This document shows, in pieces, positions 11,938-23,383 of a stretch of 64,000 nt of DNA. Under the pieces are notes generated by a model. That model saw only the letters and a list, made by a program, of their open reading frames with translations. It did not search any database and was not told the origin of the DNA. This stretch comes from Coffea arabica. Taxonomy: Eukaryota > Streptophyta > Magnoliopsida > Gentianales > Rubiaceae. Within the stretch, counting starts at the first letter, position 1. Each line of letters begins with the position of its first letter. The position numbers and the translations under genes were made by a program. The stretch is from NCBI RefSeq assembly GCF_036785885.1, contig NC_092320.1, forward strand, positions 10,479,557 to 10,543,556. Direction: 5' to 3'.

Positions 11938-13519
11938 ATGGACCAACTAAACGTGGGATTCAAGAGGAGTGTGCCAGTGGAAGAAGAAGACGCCCCAAAA
12001 GTGGAAAAAGCAGAAATCTTGCCAGTGAAAGAAGAACCAGTTGTATTTCTTGATGAAGATGGCCCTTTTGGAAATGTCAGTAGTAATTTTAGTGGTGGCG
12101 GAGAGTTTAGCGATGTTCCAAAACCGCTGCAAGGGCTGCACGAAGTTGGTCCACCGCCATTCTTGAAGAAGACTTTTGAGATGGTGGATGACCCTGAAAC
12201 TGACTCCACCATTTCTTGGAGTTCCACCAACACCAGCTTTGTTGTCTGGGATCCTCACAAGTTCTCTAGGGATCTTCTCCCTAAACATTTTAAGCACAAC
12301 AATTTCTCCAGCTTTGTTCGTCAACTCAACACCTATGTAAGCACAGATAGATGATTAATTTTTGCTCTTATTTCTGGGATTTCTATAATCTACTCTTTCT
12401 TCATTTTTTCTTTCCTGGTAAACGGGAAAGAAAAAGTGTTTTTTTTTTTTGGGGGGGGGGGGGGGGGGGCGTTTAATTAACTTTTCATAGGAGATAGATC
12501 CTTTGGTGTATTTCAGTTTTCCTCATTGTAAAGGAGTATGTCCGCTTGCCCTTCCCGTCAATTTTTCCTTTTTTCTCTATTCTAATACTTGGTTGATTTT
12601 TTGGTGTTTCGTGTGGATAGAAAATTTTTTTTTTTTGGCAGCCTATGTATGTTGTGTTAGTGATTGCAGTTTTGCTGTTGAATTGTGATAGCGGTTCAGG
12701 AAGACTGACTCGGACAGATGGGAATTTGCAAACGAGGAGTTCCAGAAAGGGAAGAAGCATTTGCTGAAAAATATCAAGAGGAGAAAGCAACATTCCCAAA
12801 TGTTGCAGCATCAAGGAGCTGGGCAGCCCTGGCTAGATTCTGCAAATTATATATCGGAAACAGAGCTTCAAAAACTGAGAAATGATCAGAATACTTTGAA
12901 ATTGGAACTGCTGAGGCTCAAACAGCAGCAAGTGAATACAGAGAACTACCTAGCCGCAGTTAAGGAGCGTTTACGGACTGCTGAGAGTAAACAAAAGTAT
13001 ATGGCTATTTTCATGGTAAAAGCTTTTAAAAACCCTCTGTTTGTTCAGCTTTTCATTGAGAAAATGAAGCAGAAAAGGGCGCTAGGCAGCGGTGAAGTTT
13101 CAAAGAAAAGGAGGTTGGCTGGTCCGCAAGGCAATGAAAACTTGACGGAGGCCATGAATGCTGCAAATAACAGCCTGGATGCTACTCGAAAAGCTGTTGA
13201 TGGCAAGAACCTTCAACCTCAGGATGAGCTTACCACAGTCGACCCAGAAATCCAGATACTCTTCTCGCCAGATCATGAATCAAGCGGTCCCCTTCAGGAA
13301 CAACTAGTCGGAGCTTCTTCGAATACTTCTGAGAATTTTATACTGTGGGAGAAGCTGATGGAGGATGACATGATATACGAGAACGAGCCAGAAACAGGTA
13401 AGTCTCAATCCGAGATTGTTCTTGAATTGGAGAATTTGATTGCAAAGCCACCTAGCTGGGGTATGAATACGAAAGACCTGGCAGGGCACGCGAGTTACCC
13501 AGCTGGACTAATGGCATGA
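11938..13519 (+). CDS. Class A heat stress transcription factor (2 exons)
   Basis: Two exons, 11938-12336 and 12692-13519, join in phase 0 to 408 residues. The DNA-binding domain runs from about residue 71 ([15 protein letters not shown]) to 165 (LLKNIKRRK). The intron interrupts it after QLNTY, the position conserved in plant HSFs. A heptad-rich HR-A/B region follows (about 189-245), with the longer spacing of class A. Then come a basic KKRR signal near 270 and an acidic-aromatic AHA-type activator, [10 protein letters not shown], near 350. Class A HSFs trimerise in the nucleus, bind heat shock elements and activate chaperone genes. The subgroup is uncertain: A2, A6/A7 and A9 are candidates. 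The residue after NTY is Arg, where most HSFs have Gly. The upstream GTG-led extension at 11779 was not used because ATG at 11938 begins the family-like N-terminus. Confidence 0.92.
12439..12469 (+). repeat. T12-G19 homopolymer junction in the HSF intron
   Basis: Twelve T are followed directly by nineteen G on the coding strand inside the single HSF intron (12337-12691). Such a G run could form a quadruplex in DNA or pre-mRNA. The exact length may also suffer from sequencing error. Confidence 0.85.
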
Positions 13520-13901
13520 GCCCCTTGCAGGTATAATTGTGCTCTACTTAAATAAGTGTGTGGCATCATTGGTTTTTATCTCCACTTTTGTTTCTAAACC
13601 GTTTCTTCCTCTAATCAGGGGAGCGAAGGAAATGCAGTGCTCTTCATCTGACGAGAGGAGCCCATTGGGAACAATAGTAATACCGATGAGGATGCACGAG
13701 CAACAATTACAAACTTGAAGCATATCATACTCCTCGAAACTGGAAAGAAATTTGGGCATAGGGTTCTCCAGTTCTATCATCCTCGTTTATTCTTTTGTCA
13801 TCTTTCCAGTTCCTGGACTACTTGGGCTTACTTTCTTGTATTGTACAGGCTTACCATTTCCAGTTCCCAGAAAGGAGACCACGGAGCGAGCTCCGTCTCT
13901 T

Positions 13902-13903
<2 letters not shown>

Positions 13904-13939
<36 letters not shown>
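13904..13939. repeat. (AT)n microsatellite
   Basis: Thirty-six bases of AT dinucleotides about 385 bp after the HSF stop codon, possibly in its 3' UTR. Confidence 0.95.
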
Positions 13940-13942
<3 letters not shown>

Positions 13943-14346
13943 TTTCTTAGTTTTACGAGCTAATTCCAAGGTTCTTCATCCTTGTTCTTGGTTGGAGTAC
14001 TTGGGTTGGTGAGATTAGTTTTATTGTCTTCTTCTAACTACTAGTAGAGCACCTGGTTTAGTACACATTTCTTTGCTGTATATCATGAAACTATTCTGGA
14101 AAAATGAACTTTAAGTGCAACAGCTCAACTTCTGACTCTCTGAAATTGCCGTTTCTTCCGGATTCAATTTATGAACTTTTCGTTGTTTAAGAATTTGAAG
14201 TCTCGTGAAAGTGGATAAAACAAACTCGTCCTGGCTTCACAAGCACTGCGGAAATTTATAAGAGCTCAGTTACTTTCATTGCTTTCATTCTTCTTATTGA
14301 TACGTTTAAACAAAAACGGTACAACTTTTACCCCGTGACCAAAGCC

Positions 14347-14349
<3 letters not shown>

Positions 14350-14385
<36 letters not shown>
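14350..14385. repeat. (AT)n microsatellite
   Basis: About 36 bases of TA dinucleotides in AT-rich intergenic DNA. Confidence 0.95.
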
Positions 14386-14388
<3 letters not shown>

Positions 14389-16791
14389 CATTATAACAGC
14401 TAAAGGCAAGACTGCTTTTCAATTTTCATGCTTCTTTTTTCAATTTTTTCTTCTTATATTTTATTTGAATTATATACCTAGGATAAGAATAAGAAATTGG
14501 TTTTGTTTGGCCTAGTATGGTCTATTTGGACATGGATTTTTTTAGTATTATTTGAACATATTTTTTAACTTTTTTTTAAATTTTTTTAATAACGTGTTTA
14601 TTACGCATATCACATTATAAAAAGTCCATTTTTTGTAAGGATAAAGTAAAGAGATCCTTTTAACAAGCAAATTTGATCATGTCGATCATCCTGGTAAGTA
14701 TTATAGTATAATTTAAAAATTTTGAAAATTTTTTTTAAGATTATTGTAATTAAAATTTTTAAAAAATTTGTAGCAGATAAACTTGACAAAAAATTCAAGT
14801 GCCAAACAGGATCTAAGGATGGGAAAAATGTGGCCAGAGTTTTGAAAAAATAAGTTTTTTCGAATAATCTCTCATCTAACCACACCCTATCATCACCTCT
14901 ACTTTTGTCCTATGTCTCTTCAACTCGCTGTCATGATTTCTCACCCAAGAAAGACTAACGCAAGCAAATTTGACCAAAAAAAAAAAACACATATTACTTC
15001 TTTTGCTTTTTCATTTTTTGGTATAAGAAAATTTGGATAGATTTGATTGTAATATACGCCCACCCAAAATTAAATTAAAGTTACTTATAAAAGTTTTACC
15101 AAATCGCACGTCTTTCACGAAGAAGGAAATGGTCCGTTTTACTACTAATTAATTGCCTCGACAAAAACATCTCACCACTAAGAAGGAAGATTGTTGTGTG
15201 CTCCCAATCCGTGTGACAAGGTGGATGACGTAATGTGTGCCCCTTTCCTTTAGTGCCATGCCAAAAGTGGATATACATTTATCATTACATTTGCTAGAAA
15301 GTTCAAATAAATCTGTTGGCGCTGTCAATTTTGGGCCACGCGTCCGGTTGGCGTCAGTCCCAGCACGGCTTTCCTTTTATGGTATCGTGATCTATGGATT
15401 TGACTAAAAGGATTTCCTAGTCATTCTCCCATCTTAATACGTTGATTTTACTTTTCAATTGAAAAATATACTTAATTTTAAATTTCTTCAAAATGCTCTT
15501 ATTTAATAAAAGTCATTATTATCATCTAATTTTGTTTAGTATAATCTAGTTTATTTAATACAGGTTGTTATTGAATTGTGCAACTTTCTATCAATATTAT
15601 TATTATTGCAATTAATATAAAACTCATTAGTCATACTCCATTAAATGTACGAATATTTTAGAGAGATAATAAACTAGATTTATTATTCTAACGAAGTTAA
15701 CTAACTTTCTTTTTTTAAACTACTCGCGGCCTCTGGGCCTTTAGCTATTAGCTAATCAAAAGTTTTGTGCGCTTGAACCCTCTACAACGTAAGGGCTAAT
15801 TACTTAGAATATAGGTTGAAAAAAGAAAAGTTAGACACTTATGGGTCTGACAGAAGGGTGTATAAATCTATGGGTGCCGGCACCTAACACCCAAATTTTT
15901 TTTTTTAAAAAAGATCCATGGGTGCCGGGCTGATAATTGACACAAACCTTTTTTTTTTAAAAAAAGATTAGTTGATAATTAGTTTATGTTATTTAGGATA
16001 TGGTTAGTTTAATTAGTTTAGTGGATTAATTAGTTTAATTAATTGAATGAATTAATTTTAAGAGGTTCGATAAATGCATTTAATTAAGGTGATGAATTAG
16101 GTTTAATTTGTTATTTATTAAATATTCATTAATTTATTATAAATGATTTAATTATTTAATTATAATGCATTATTTGATGTTATTTGTTATTATTTGTTGT
16201 TATTTAATGGACCTTGAGAAATTTCTTTACGAAACTCCATGGCTGCGTAATAGTTAAGTGCGTATAGGGATATTTAGAAGAATAAAACGCCAAAGAAGTG
16301 ATATTATTCAAGTAATCCCTTATTCAGTTGTCTGCCATTTTACTCCCTTGGAAAGTCGTCTACTGCGGCTTCCCCCTCACTAGATCCTCTCTGAATCATT
16401 GTCCTCTTGGGACCAATCTTCACCAAATTCCTGGAAGGCATCCGAAGAAATATCAAGAATTTCGGAAATTATTGAAAAGGGAGGACATATAGTCCATGGA
16501 CGTTCAAGGACCTTCGCAAGATCCTACCCCGTTTAAGCAAATGAAGAAGAAGATGTGTAGGACCACCTTGCACTTTACATTCCTTGGTTTCTTATAACTT
16601 CGAATACAACATTGGCTAATTTAGTTCAATCCTTTTCTTCCATTATACATGCGGGACGGGCAAAAATATGGTACAGAGCTCCCACAGGCATAGACAAGCA
16701 AAAAGTTGAAATAAAACATATGATACAACAAAAAGGAGATATCGTCCTTTACCACAGTTTCTTTCTTTTTTGTTTTTTTTTTTTTTAACTC

Positions 16792-19700
16792 CTACTTTCT
16801 GAAAGTGAGCTTCATGTCGGACTTTATCATTTCCATGGATGTTGATGATGAAGATGACGATAAGTTGTTATTCCTGTCAAATTCTTGTTTATCCTCGCTG
16901 AATGCCTTGGTCAGGACTTCCTGGAGTTCCAAGTATCTTTGCTTCTTCAATTGACGTTCTTCTGGAGTTTCATTTCCCATGTAAGCTATCTCTGAGAGGT
17001 CGTCAGCGTCCATGATCTTGTTGAGTACATCAGAACAACGAGGAAAAAAGCGTTTCCCGAGTTCCACTGCGCATTATTAGCATACCACGCTATGAGATCA
17101 CATGGACTTCTGCCCAACTGGAAACCAGATTCCAGACAAATTCATTCTATATGCTACAATTGTTGAGGCAATTGCAAATTAACTCCGCTTTCCTCAGAAA
17201 AATGAAAAAGACAATTTGTGAAAGGTATTGAAGCCCAAATCCTTGTAAAAAAATTTTCATATTATACGTGGAGCTGTTCCATGGCCCATGAAGAGCAATC
17301 ACTTGTAAGGATTAAGGAACGAACACTACTATTTGGACATGAATTCCTCTTCTTAAACCCTCCAAAAAAAAACTCCCACCCCAAAAAAAATAAAAGGCTT
17401 TTGCGAGATGTGTGATATCAAACAAGGTGGCACTAAATGGAAACAAAACAGATTACTTACTCTCAAGTTACCTTACCAGTTCTGGAAAGCGCTCTCATTC
17501 TACTCAGATGCTCTTCTTTCATTTTGAAAGGTGTCTCGTTCAGGTCCACAGTTGTCCTCTTAGCCTCCGCCACATTCTTATTAATGGTAGCTAACGGGAA
17601 TTCAGAAGTGCCATCAACTTGAGCAATATCCATGGCAACCTTTGCCTCCATGGGGAATAGAAGTTTAGCCAATCCAACTGAAGCATCCAGAATCAATTAT
17701 TTTTAGTACAAGAAATCTCAAAAACCTAACACTACTCTAACAGGCATACTTACAAGTGACTAAAATGCTGGAAAGAAGCAGTACAGCTGAATATATTTTT
17801 CATTGAGCACTAATGATTAAACTCAATACAAAATTATAGTTTTGACACTTTAGGAGAATATCAGACCATTGGCGGCAAGCAGATCACCAATTGAGTACCA
17901 GAGATCAAGATTTAAAGGTGGAGGAGCAGCTGGAGCCAAAGCTTGTGATGCATCCGAAAAATACAAGAGAGACAAAGTAGAACTAAAACATAAGCTCCCA
18001 CTCATCCAAAAAAAGAAACTGAGATTGAGAAATCACTTAGCAGGTGGACCTCATAAAGCAAAACAACACCCAGCTAAAAGATGTCTACCTTGCACAGCTG
18101 TCAACATATTCCTGATGCAGTACAGCTTTTTTAACACTTATTAGCAGCAATACCATTATCTTATCTAAAGAACTTCCTCGTGTTGTTTTTTTTTTTTTCC
18201 TGATCTGAAAAACTTAAACTGGCCATTCTTTCAAAATTAGGTGTTAGTATTGAACATACATGTGGTATCAGAAGCATTCTGTCCAAAATAAGTGCTAAAA
18301 GATGACCCAATTAAAAACGGGTACTTGAATCATGAAGCTCCTACTTATAGCTATTCAAAATGGAAAGGTGTTGATGCTGGTCCAAGAAGGAGTTCATGAG
18401 GGTGACTAAATTGTTAACAAGCAAGCGGAACATGACCGACCGAACAAAAGACAAGCTTGGCATCGACCGGATATTTTACCTCTATTTTCAAGGTATAACA
18501 ATTTCATACGCAGATCATCGCCTGCCATAGCTAGAGAAACTGAAGCTTCTCCCAGCAGTGGATCTCTTCTTTCTGCCTGCTCCAAAATTTCTATGCACAA
18601 TCTATCCTTTGGAGAAGCTTCACCTTCCTCTGTTGGCTTCTTATAATCCACTGCTCTAGTTAGCCTCTTTGAGATCTGAAGGGCTTTCCTTCCATCTGAT
18701 GTGAGATCAGTTGGACTAGCTCCCTTTGTTAAAAGAGAAACTATGATTTTAGGTTCTTTTCTCATTGCAGCAACATGGAGTACAGTGCATCCCCTAGGAT
18801 TTCTATGGTTTACATCAGCAAGGGCTAGATCTAGAAGCTCTGTTGTGGTCTTTGCGTCGCAATAGGCCACGGCATAATGTAGAGCATATGCATCATCTAA
18901 CGTGGTATGCCCCTCTTTAAGTAGCATCTTAAGTAACTCAACATCGTCAGAATCCAATGCCCTGTGAATCCTCTTCACATGTTTATCAGGAAAACTACTT
19001 GTATCAAGCCCTTGCAAACCAAGTTCCCTGCGTGCATCAATGATTTGCTTGACAATGTGATGAGGCAATGCTTTATCCAGGGTTATCATGTCAACATCAG
19101 ATTTAACTATAACCTCGATACATCTACCGAGCAATCTCTCACATGATTTACCACATATGTTTGCAACAGATAAAATAATCAATACATCATCTGCAGCAGC
19201 TTTGTGAAGAACGTCCAGCAGGTGCCTCTGCAAGGAAAATAAAGATGCAAGAGAAATTTTAGGGAGGAATAACACCATGATCATTTGCTGCTTGATTGTA
19301 TTCTTTCTCGAGCTAAAGTGAGTGATTGATTTAAAAAAAAAAGGGAGGAATAACACCAGCAAAGGACTCATCTAATAGTTTCTCTTGCTAAGCCATTAGC
19401 TAAACTCAGTGGCCTTATTTGCAACAAAAATCACTATAAAATGGATAATTGGGTGTCTGTAATAGGAAACTATACTAGGGCATCCAGCACTTGTCAGCCA
19501 AAAACAGCAAACAACAGGCTAAAGAGGTTTTCCAAGTTTCAGTGGTCCATAAACTTGCATGCATACAATAGTTCAGTTCTAAGAGACTCGTATAACAATT
19601 ATTGACACAGCTGGCATTAATAATTGAAGAGAACTTCAAGCTCCAGCATCATTTTCAAAAATTAGAAAGGCACCTCCATTTTGATCTGTGTTTTCATTCA

Positions 19701-21014
19701 TCCCACTGTTAGTCCAACCAGTCCTCTTTTTGTTTTGGCGCATCCATTACACAGGGAATGTACCAGCATTTAACTAAGGGTGTCTATGCATCTTTTAGTT
19801 GACAATATGATCATCTTTGTCCTGCTGGGGAGAAAATGAAGAACCAGTTGTCCAAGAATATAGCAACCCCACATGATTAGTCAACCATCACCATCCTTTA
19901 AGTTTTGATTTACTTGGCTACAAAGCCAGATGGTTTCCACTGGTGGATATTCTCGTACTTGTTCAAATCCATATTTTCGGCCGTCACCCCTTCCTTACTT
20001 CCACAGACAGTCCAATTAGGACATAATTCAACTTAATATGGCACAACAGCAAGGATAACCCTGTATCTGAAAGACAACCCAAACTAGTAGTAAATACTAA
20101 AAATGATCTATATTCACTAGGAGCCCATTTCTAAATAGTTCCCTAAATTATAGGACCAAGTTTGAACAAGATTTAGTTAACATCTTAAGCTCCGGTGTAT
20201 GAAGATAAAAACTCAAAATTACACATAAATATATCAAGCTACCTGAGCTAGACCAACAAAGGCTCTCGAATAAGAATTGAATGTCACCAAGGAATCCATT
20301 CAAGCCTGAAAATCCTATTTCGGTTCCTATACGAAATAAATTTGGCTCAATTAAACTTGAATGTAACCTATATGGCTCATATGAATTAAGCCAAATGAAT
20401 TAGTCCAAGCACACACAATTATCTACAAATGAGTACAAGACAAAGCGTTAGTTTACCTGAAACTTGGCAATCAGCTCAGGGACCTGAAATATGAAAGATG
20501 CGTACAATACCTCCGCCATGAACTCCATCCGTGGCCTACACGCCACATGCGAGCACTCATCGTCCACACAGATGCAAACATCCTTGGGCGACGGCCTAAC
20601 TCTGCCACAGTACAGATACGCCAGCACCGTCAGCAGCGCGTCGAAGCTGACATCACGCTCCTTCATCAACTCCTTCAACTCAACCTTGGCGGCGGCATTA
20701 GTCTTCTCCTTGGCACCGGAGAATACGCTCTTGAAAAAGGAACTCCTGGCCGAGAGAATGCATCGGTGCACCGGAATCTCCCTGCCGCCAGGGGCCACGA
20801 GCCTGGCGTCGGCGAAGAAGTCCAAGCAGTCAGGAGAAGACGACGCGTCGGATAAGAAGATGGACTCTAAGGTGTGGGAGAGGCGTTGAAGTGAGACGAC
20901 GTCGGATTCCGGGGAGAGAGACGATTCGGTGTTGGCGCCGGCGCAGCAGATGCTGCTGCTCCCGCCGCTGATGTCAACATCGCTGGAGTCGGAAAAAACA
21001 GTGCGAGTAACCAT
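16792..21014 (-). CDS. NPR1: NPR1, salicylic acid receptor and transcription co-regulator (4 exons)
   Basis: Four exons on the minus strand, 21014-20457, 19227-18480, 17677-17477 and 17066-16792, join to 593 residues. This is the usual NPR1 length and four-exon structure. Exon 1 encodes the BTB/POZ domain ([14 protein letters not shown]) and a C2HC zinc module ([11 protein letters not shown]). Exon 2 encodes the linker helices ([14 protein letters not shown]) and ankyrin repeats ([32 protein letters not shown]). Exons 2-4 encode the salicylate-binding C-terminus with [24 protein letters not shown] and KKQRY. In Arabidopsis this protein binds salicylic acid, moves to the nucleus and works with TGA factors to switch on defence genes. 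The Arg of LENRV, needed for salicylate binding, is present. Cys equivalent to Arabidopsis C82, C150, C155, C160 and C216 are present, but C156 is Ser. The ATG at 21014 is the first in frame. Confidence 0.95.
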
Positions 21015-21256
21015 GATCGAGGGCAAAGGTGTAAATAGAAGAATTAATGGAAGGAAAAGGCCATCGAGTTGTGGATAATTACGGAGAATGGCAGGGGGAG
21101 TGGTCCGAGTGGAGTGACGGGGAAAAAGGACGGAAAATTAAGGCGGGAATGAGTTGGAAAGAAGTTGGGAATATGGGGTGGGGGAGCGGTGGGGGATTTG
21201 GGGACAGGAATGACATTTGCCAAGAAGAAGAAGGAGTCGTCGAGCGTGGGAATTGC

Positions 21257-21262
21257 GGTCAA
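21257..21262 (-). promoter_or_regulatory. W-box TTGACC upstream of NPR1
   Basis: On the minus strand the sequence reads TTGACC, a WRKY binding core, about 243 bp before the NPR1 ATG. A second core, TTGACT, lies at 21712-21717. The Arabidopsis NPR1 promoter is controlled through W-boxes by WRKY factors. Six-base motifs occur often by chance. Confidence 0.4.
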
Positions 21263-21281
21263 GAGAGAGAGAGAGAGAGAG
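21262..21281. repeat. (GA)n microsatellite in the NPR1 upstream region
   Basis: About ten GA units on the plus strand, which read as a CT run in the NPR1 sense direction. CT-rich tracts near plant transcription starts are common in 5' leaders. Confidence 0.85.
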
Positions 21282-21711
21282 GGGACGGGAATCAGGAATC
21301 AGGAATGACGACTGAACTGGAGCCGGAGCGAGTAAAAGTTGGAGGCAGGCGTGGGCGTCTTGCGGGGCGAGGGAAGAAATCGGTCGATCGGCTAGGAGAC
21401 TGATGTATTATTAGTCCGAGTAATTACTTCCGGAAATTAATTAAACCGTGCGTCGGCACAGGATCTCCATTTGTTCTTCGAAAGTGGAGGACAAGTGTGT
21501 ATTAAATATATGTCAAGTATTTTATTTATATATATATATATATATCATTTTTACTGCAAATATAATAATATAATATAAAAAAATACAACAATCGAACGGA
21601 ATTGCCGATCGCCAAACCAAACAGGTGGCCACTCGTTCCCATGCACGTTCATCATAAAAGCCAAAATCTCACATAAACAAAGAAAATACCCTTCGAACAA
21701 TTTGTGGTGAA

Positions 21712-21717
21712 AGTCAA
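21712..21717 (-). promoter_or_regulatory. W-box TTGACT upstream of NPR1
   Basis: TTGACT on the minus strand, about 700 bp before the NPR1 start codon. It is a candidate WRKY site, supported only by the core motif. Confidence 0.3.
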
Positions 21718-22411
21718 CTGAATCGATTCCTCTCATGTATCGAAGAGATCATTGGTTAATTTACTTTAGATTCGGATAATACTTTGTAGCCTTTGTGTAA
21801 ATCACCACTTTGATTTTGATTCCCTTCGAACCCCAATTTGTACATCAGATTTTCTGCACTGGACCTGAAATTGGACCAATTCTGATCCAAAGAAATCACC
21901 TACATTTCTTCTAGAAGAATCTTATGCCTACAGTTGCAGGGTGCTCGGATATGGATCATTTGGCCAAGAAATTTTAAGAATTAGTAGTGATAATGGAACC
22001 TGAAAATCACAATCATGAATTTCCGATGCCTTGTGACCTCCCTGAAAACTTCCAAAACCAATTAGACATGATGTAGAAATAATAAATGTGTCTGTGTCAT
22101 GACTGACGGCCGTGGCTGTTACTTTCTTGACTAATACTACGTAAAAGAAAAGATAAAATTGTCCACAATGTCTTGAATCAGTCGCATACAACCTGGATAA
22201 ACAACAATTTTATGTCGGAGAAACAGTAGGGGGAGGGAGGAATCTTAGAAAATGTTGTATTTATTGAGTTATTCCACTGCAGACAAAAAAAAGAAGAAGA
22301 GGGATTGCATTTTATTCCCTCATCTTGTTGCAAATGCAGAATTTAGACGGAAAATCAAGAGTGAAGTAAACCGTAAAATAATCGTAAATGTCTAGATTGT
22401 GTTGGCATTCT

Positions 22412-23150
22412 GAAAGATCTTATCGAGGTGAAAAAGGTGCTAGATGATCTTGCAGCTGCTACGCCTTCTTCTTTGGTGCCTCTACCTGATCAAGCCATTT
22501 GGCTTCCTGACTCTGGTGGACGGTACACACTGCTAAGTCTGCTATGCAGCAGCTGTCTATATCTGCACCTAATGTGCCTTGGTTTTCTATTGTCTGGTAA
22601 AATGCATGGCATGTCCTTAGGCATGCTTTTTTTCAATGGTTGGCTTGCAAAAATAGATTGATGATGAAGGACAGATTGCTAAATTGAGGAATTGCAGTAG
22701 ATTCCATGTGTACCCTCTGTATGCAGAGTAATGAAAATCTTGAGCACATTCTCTTCCTTTGCCCTTAGTCCTATGCGGTATGGAGATTTGTCAAGGAGAA
22801 ATGCCTGGTGTTCAAGGCTCCTCCGGCATTGCTCTCAGAATACGTTTGTTTGCCAGGACCGGAGAGTGGCTTTTGCTGCAACTATTTACCACTTCGGTTG
22901 CCAAAGGAAAGTGAGGGTGTTCAAGCATTTTTATGTTGAGCCTATGAGCGTGACTCGGCCGATTATCTGGGATTTGAGAAGAACCGCGGCTGGTTGGAGA
23001 CCAGTGAACAGACAGCAGGACAATCTAAACCTGTGCTTGAACCTTAGTTGTTGTTTTTTTTTTTTTGGTTAAACAACTGTACCTCTCTGTTTTGTTCTTG
23101 ATGTAAACTGCCCCCTACTGATGTGCAGTCTTTAGTTCTTATATCGATAA
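22412..23150 (+). pseudogene. LINE retrotransposon remnant, 3' part of ORF2
   Basis: Broken frames read PDQAIWLPDSGGRYTLLS, then HVLRHAFFQWLACKNRL, then MCTLCMQSNENLEHILFLCP and SYAVWRF. These match the zinc-binding end of plant LINE reverse transcriptases (zf-RVT), in which C-x2-C, E-x2-H and C coordinate zinc. Frame changes and in-frame stops (one after RLLN, one before SYAVW) show it is dead. A T-rich stretch and ATCGATAAAA near 23140-23152 may be the old 3' end. It lies between the NPR1 promoter and the 3' end of the next gene. Confidence 0.75.
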
Positions 23151-23383
23151 AAACATGGAGCTTGCAAACAAAATAACTTGTTTGATCTAATACTTTTATC
23201 AAGAAAAGACAAAAAAACAGAAGCAAAGAGAGGCATCACCACTATGATCGGCCTTTCCACAATATCCATATGCAGGTGAAGTTTACAATTCTGTGCTTTA
23301 ATTCTACTTAATAACTAGCTTGCCATTCATTTATGGGGGAGCTGCTGATCCAATCAAATGCGGAGATGCTCAAGACTTCACTC

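Larger units (their letters stand above)
13520..16791. other. Convergent intergenic region between HSF and NPR1
   Basis: This lies between the 3' ends of two convergent genes, so both 3' UTRs fall here. It contains two AT microsatellites and very AT-rich sequence. At 15850-15930 the words ATGGGTGCCGG recur beside T/A-rich runs. No reading frame resembles a protein I know. Confidence 0.4.

Noticed and set aside
20491-20889. 132-codon plus-strand reading frame
   Set aside because: Antisense to NPR1 exon 1, which has clear BTB-domain coding on the other strand.
11938-21014. Functional cluster of HSF and NPR1 as a stress module
   Set aside because: The genes are convergent, separated by 3.3 kb of AT-rich DNA, and nothing in the sequence ties their control together.
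21015-21026. Four-codon extension of NPR1
   Set aside because: The upstream codon is TTG; the first in-frame ATG is at 21014.
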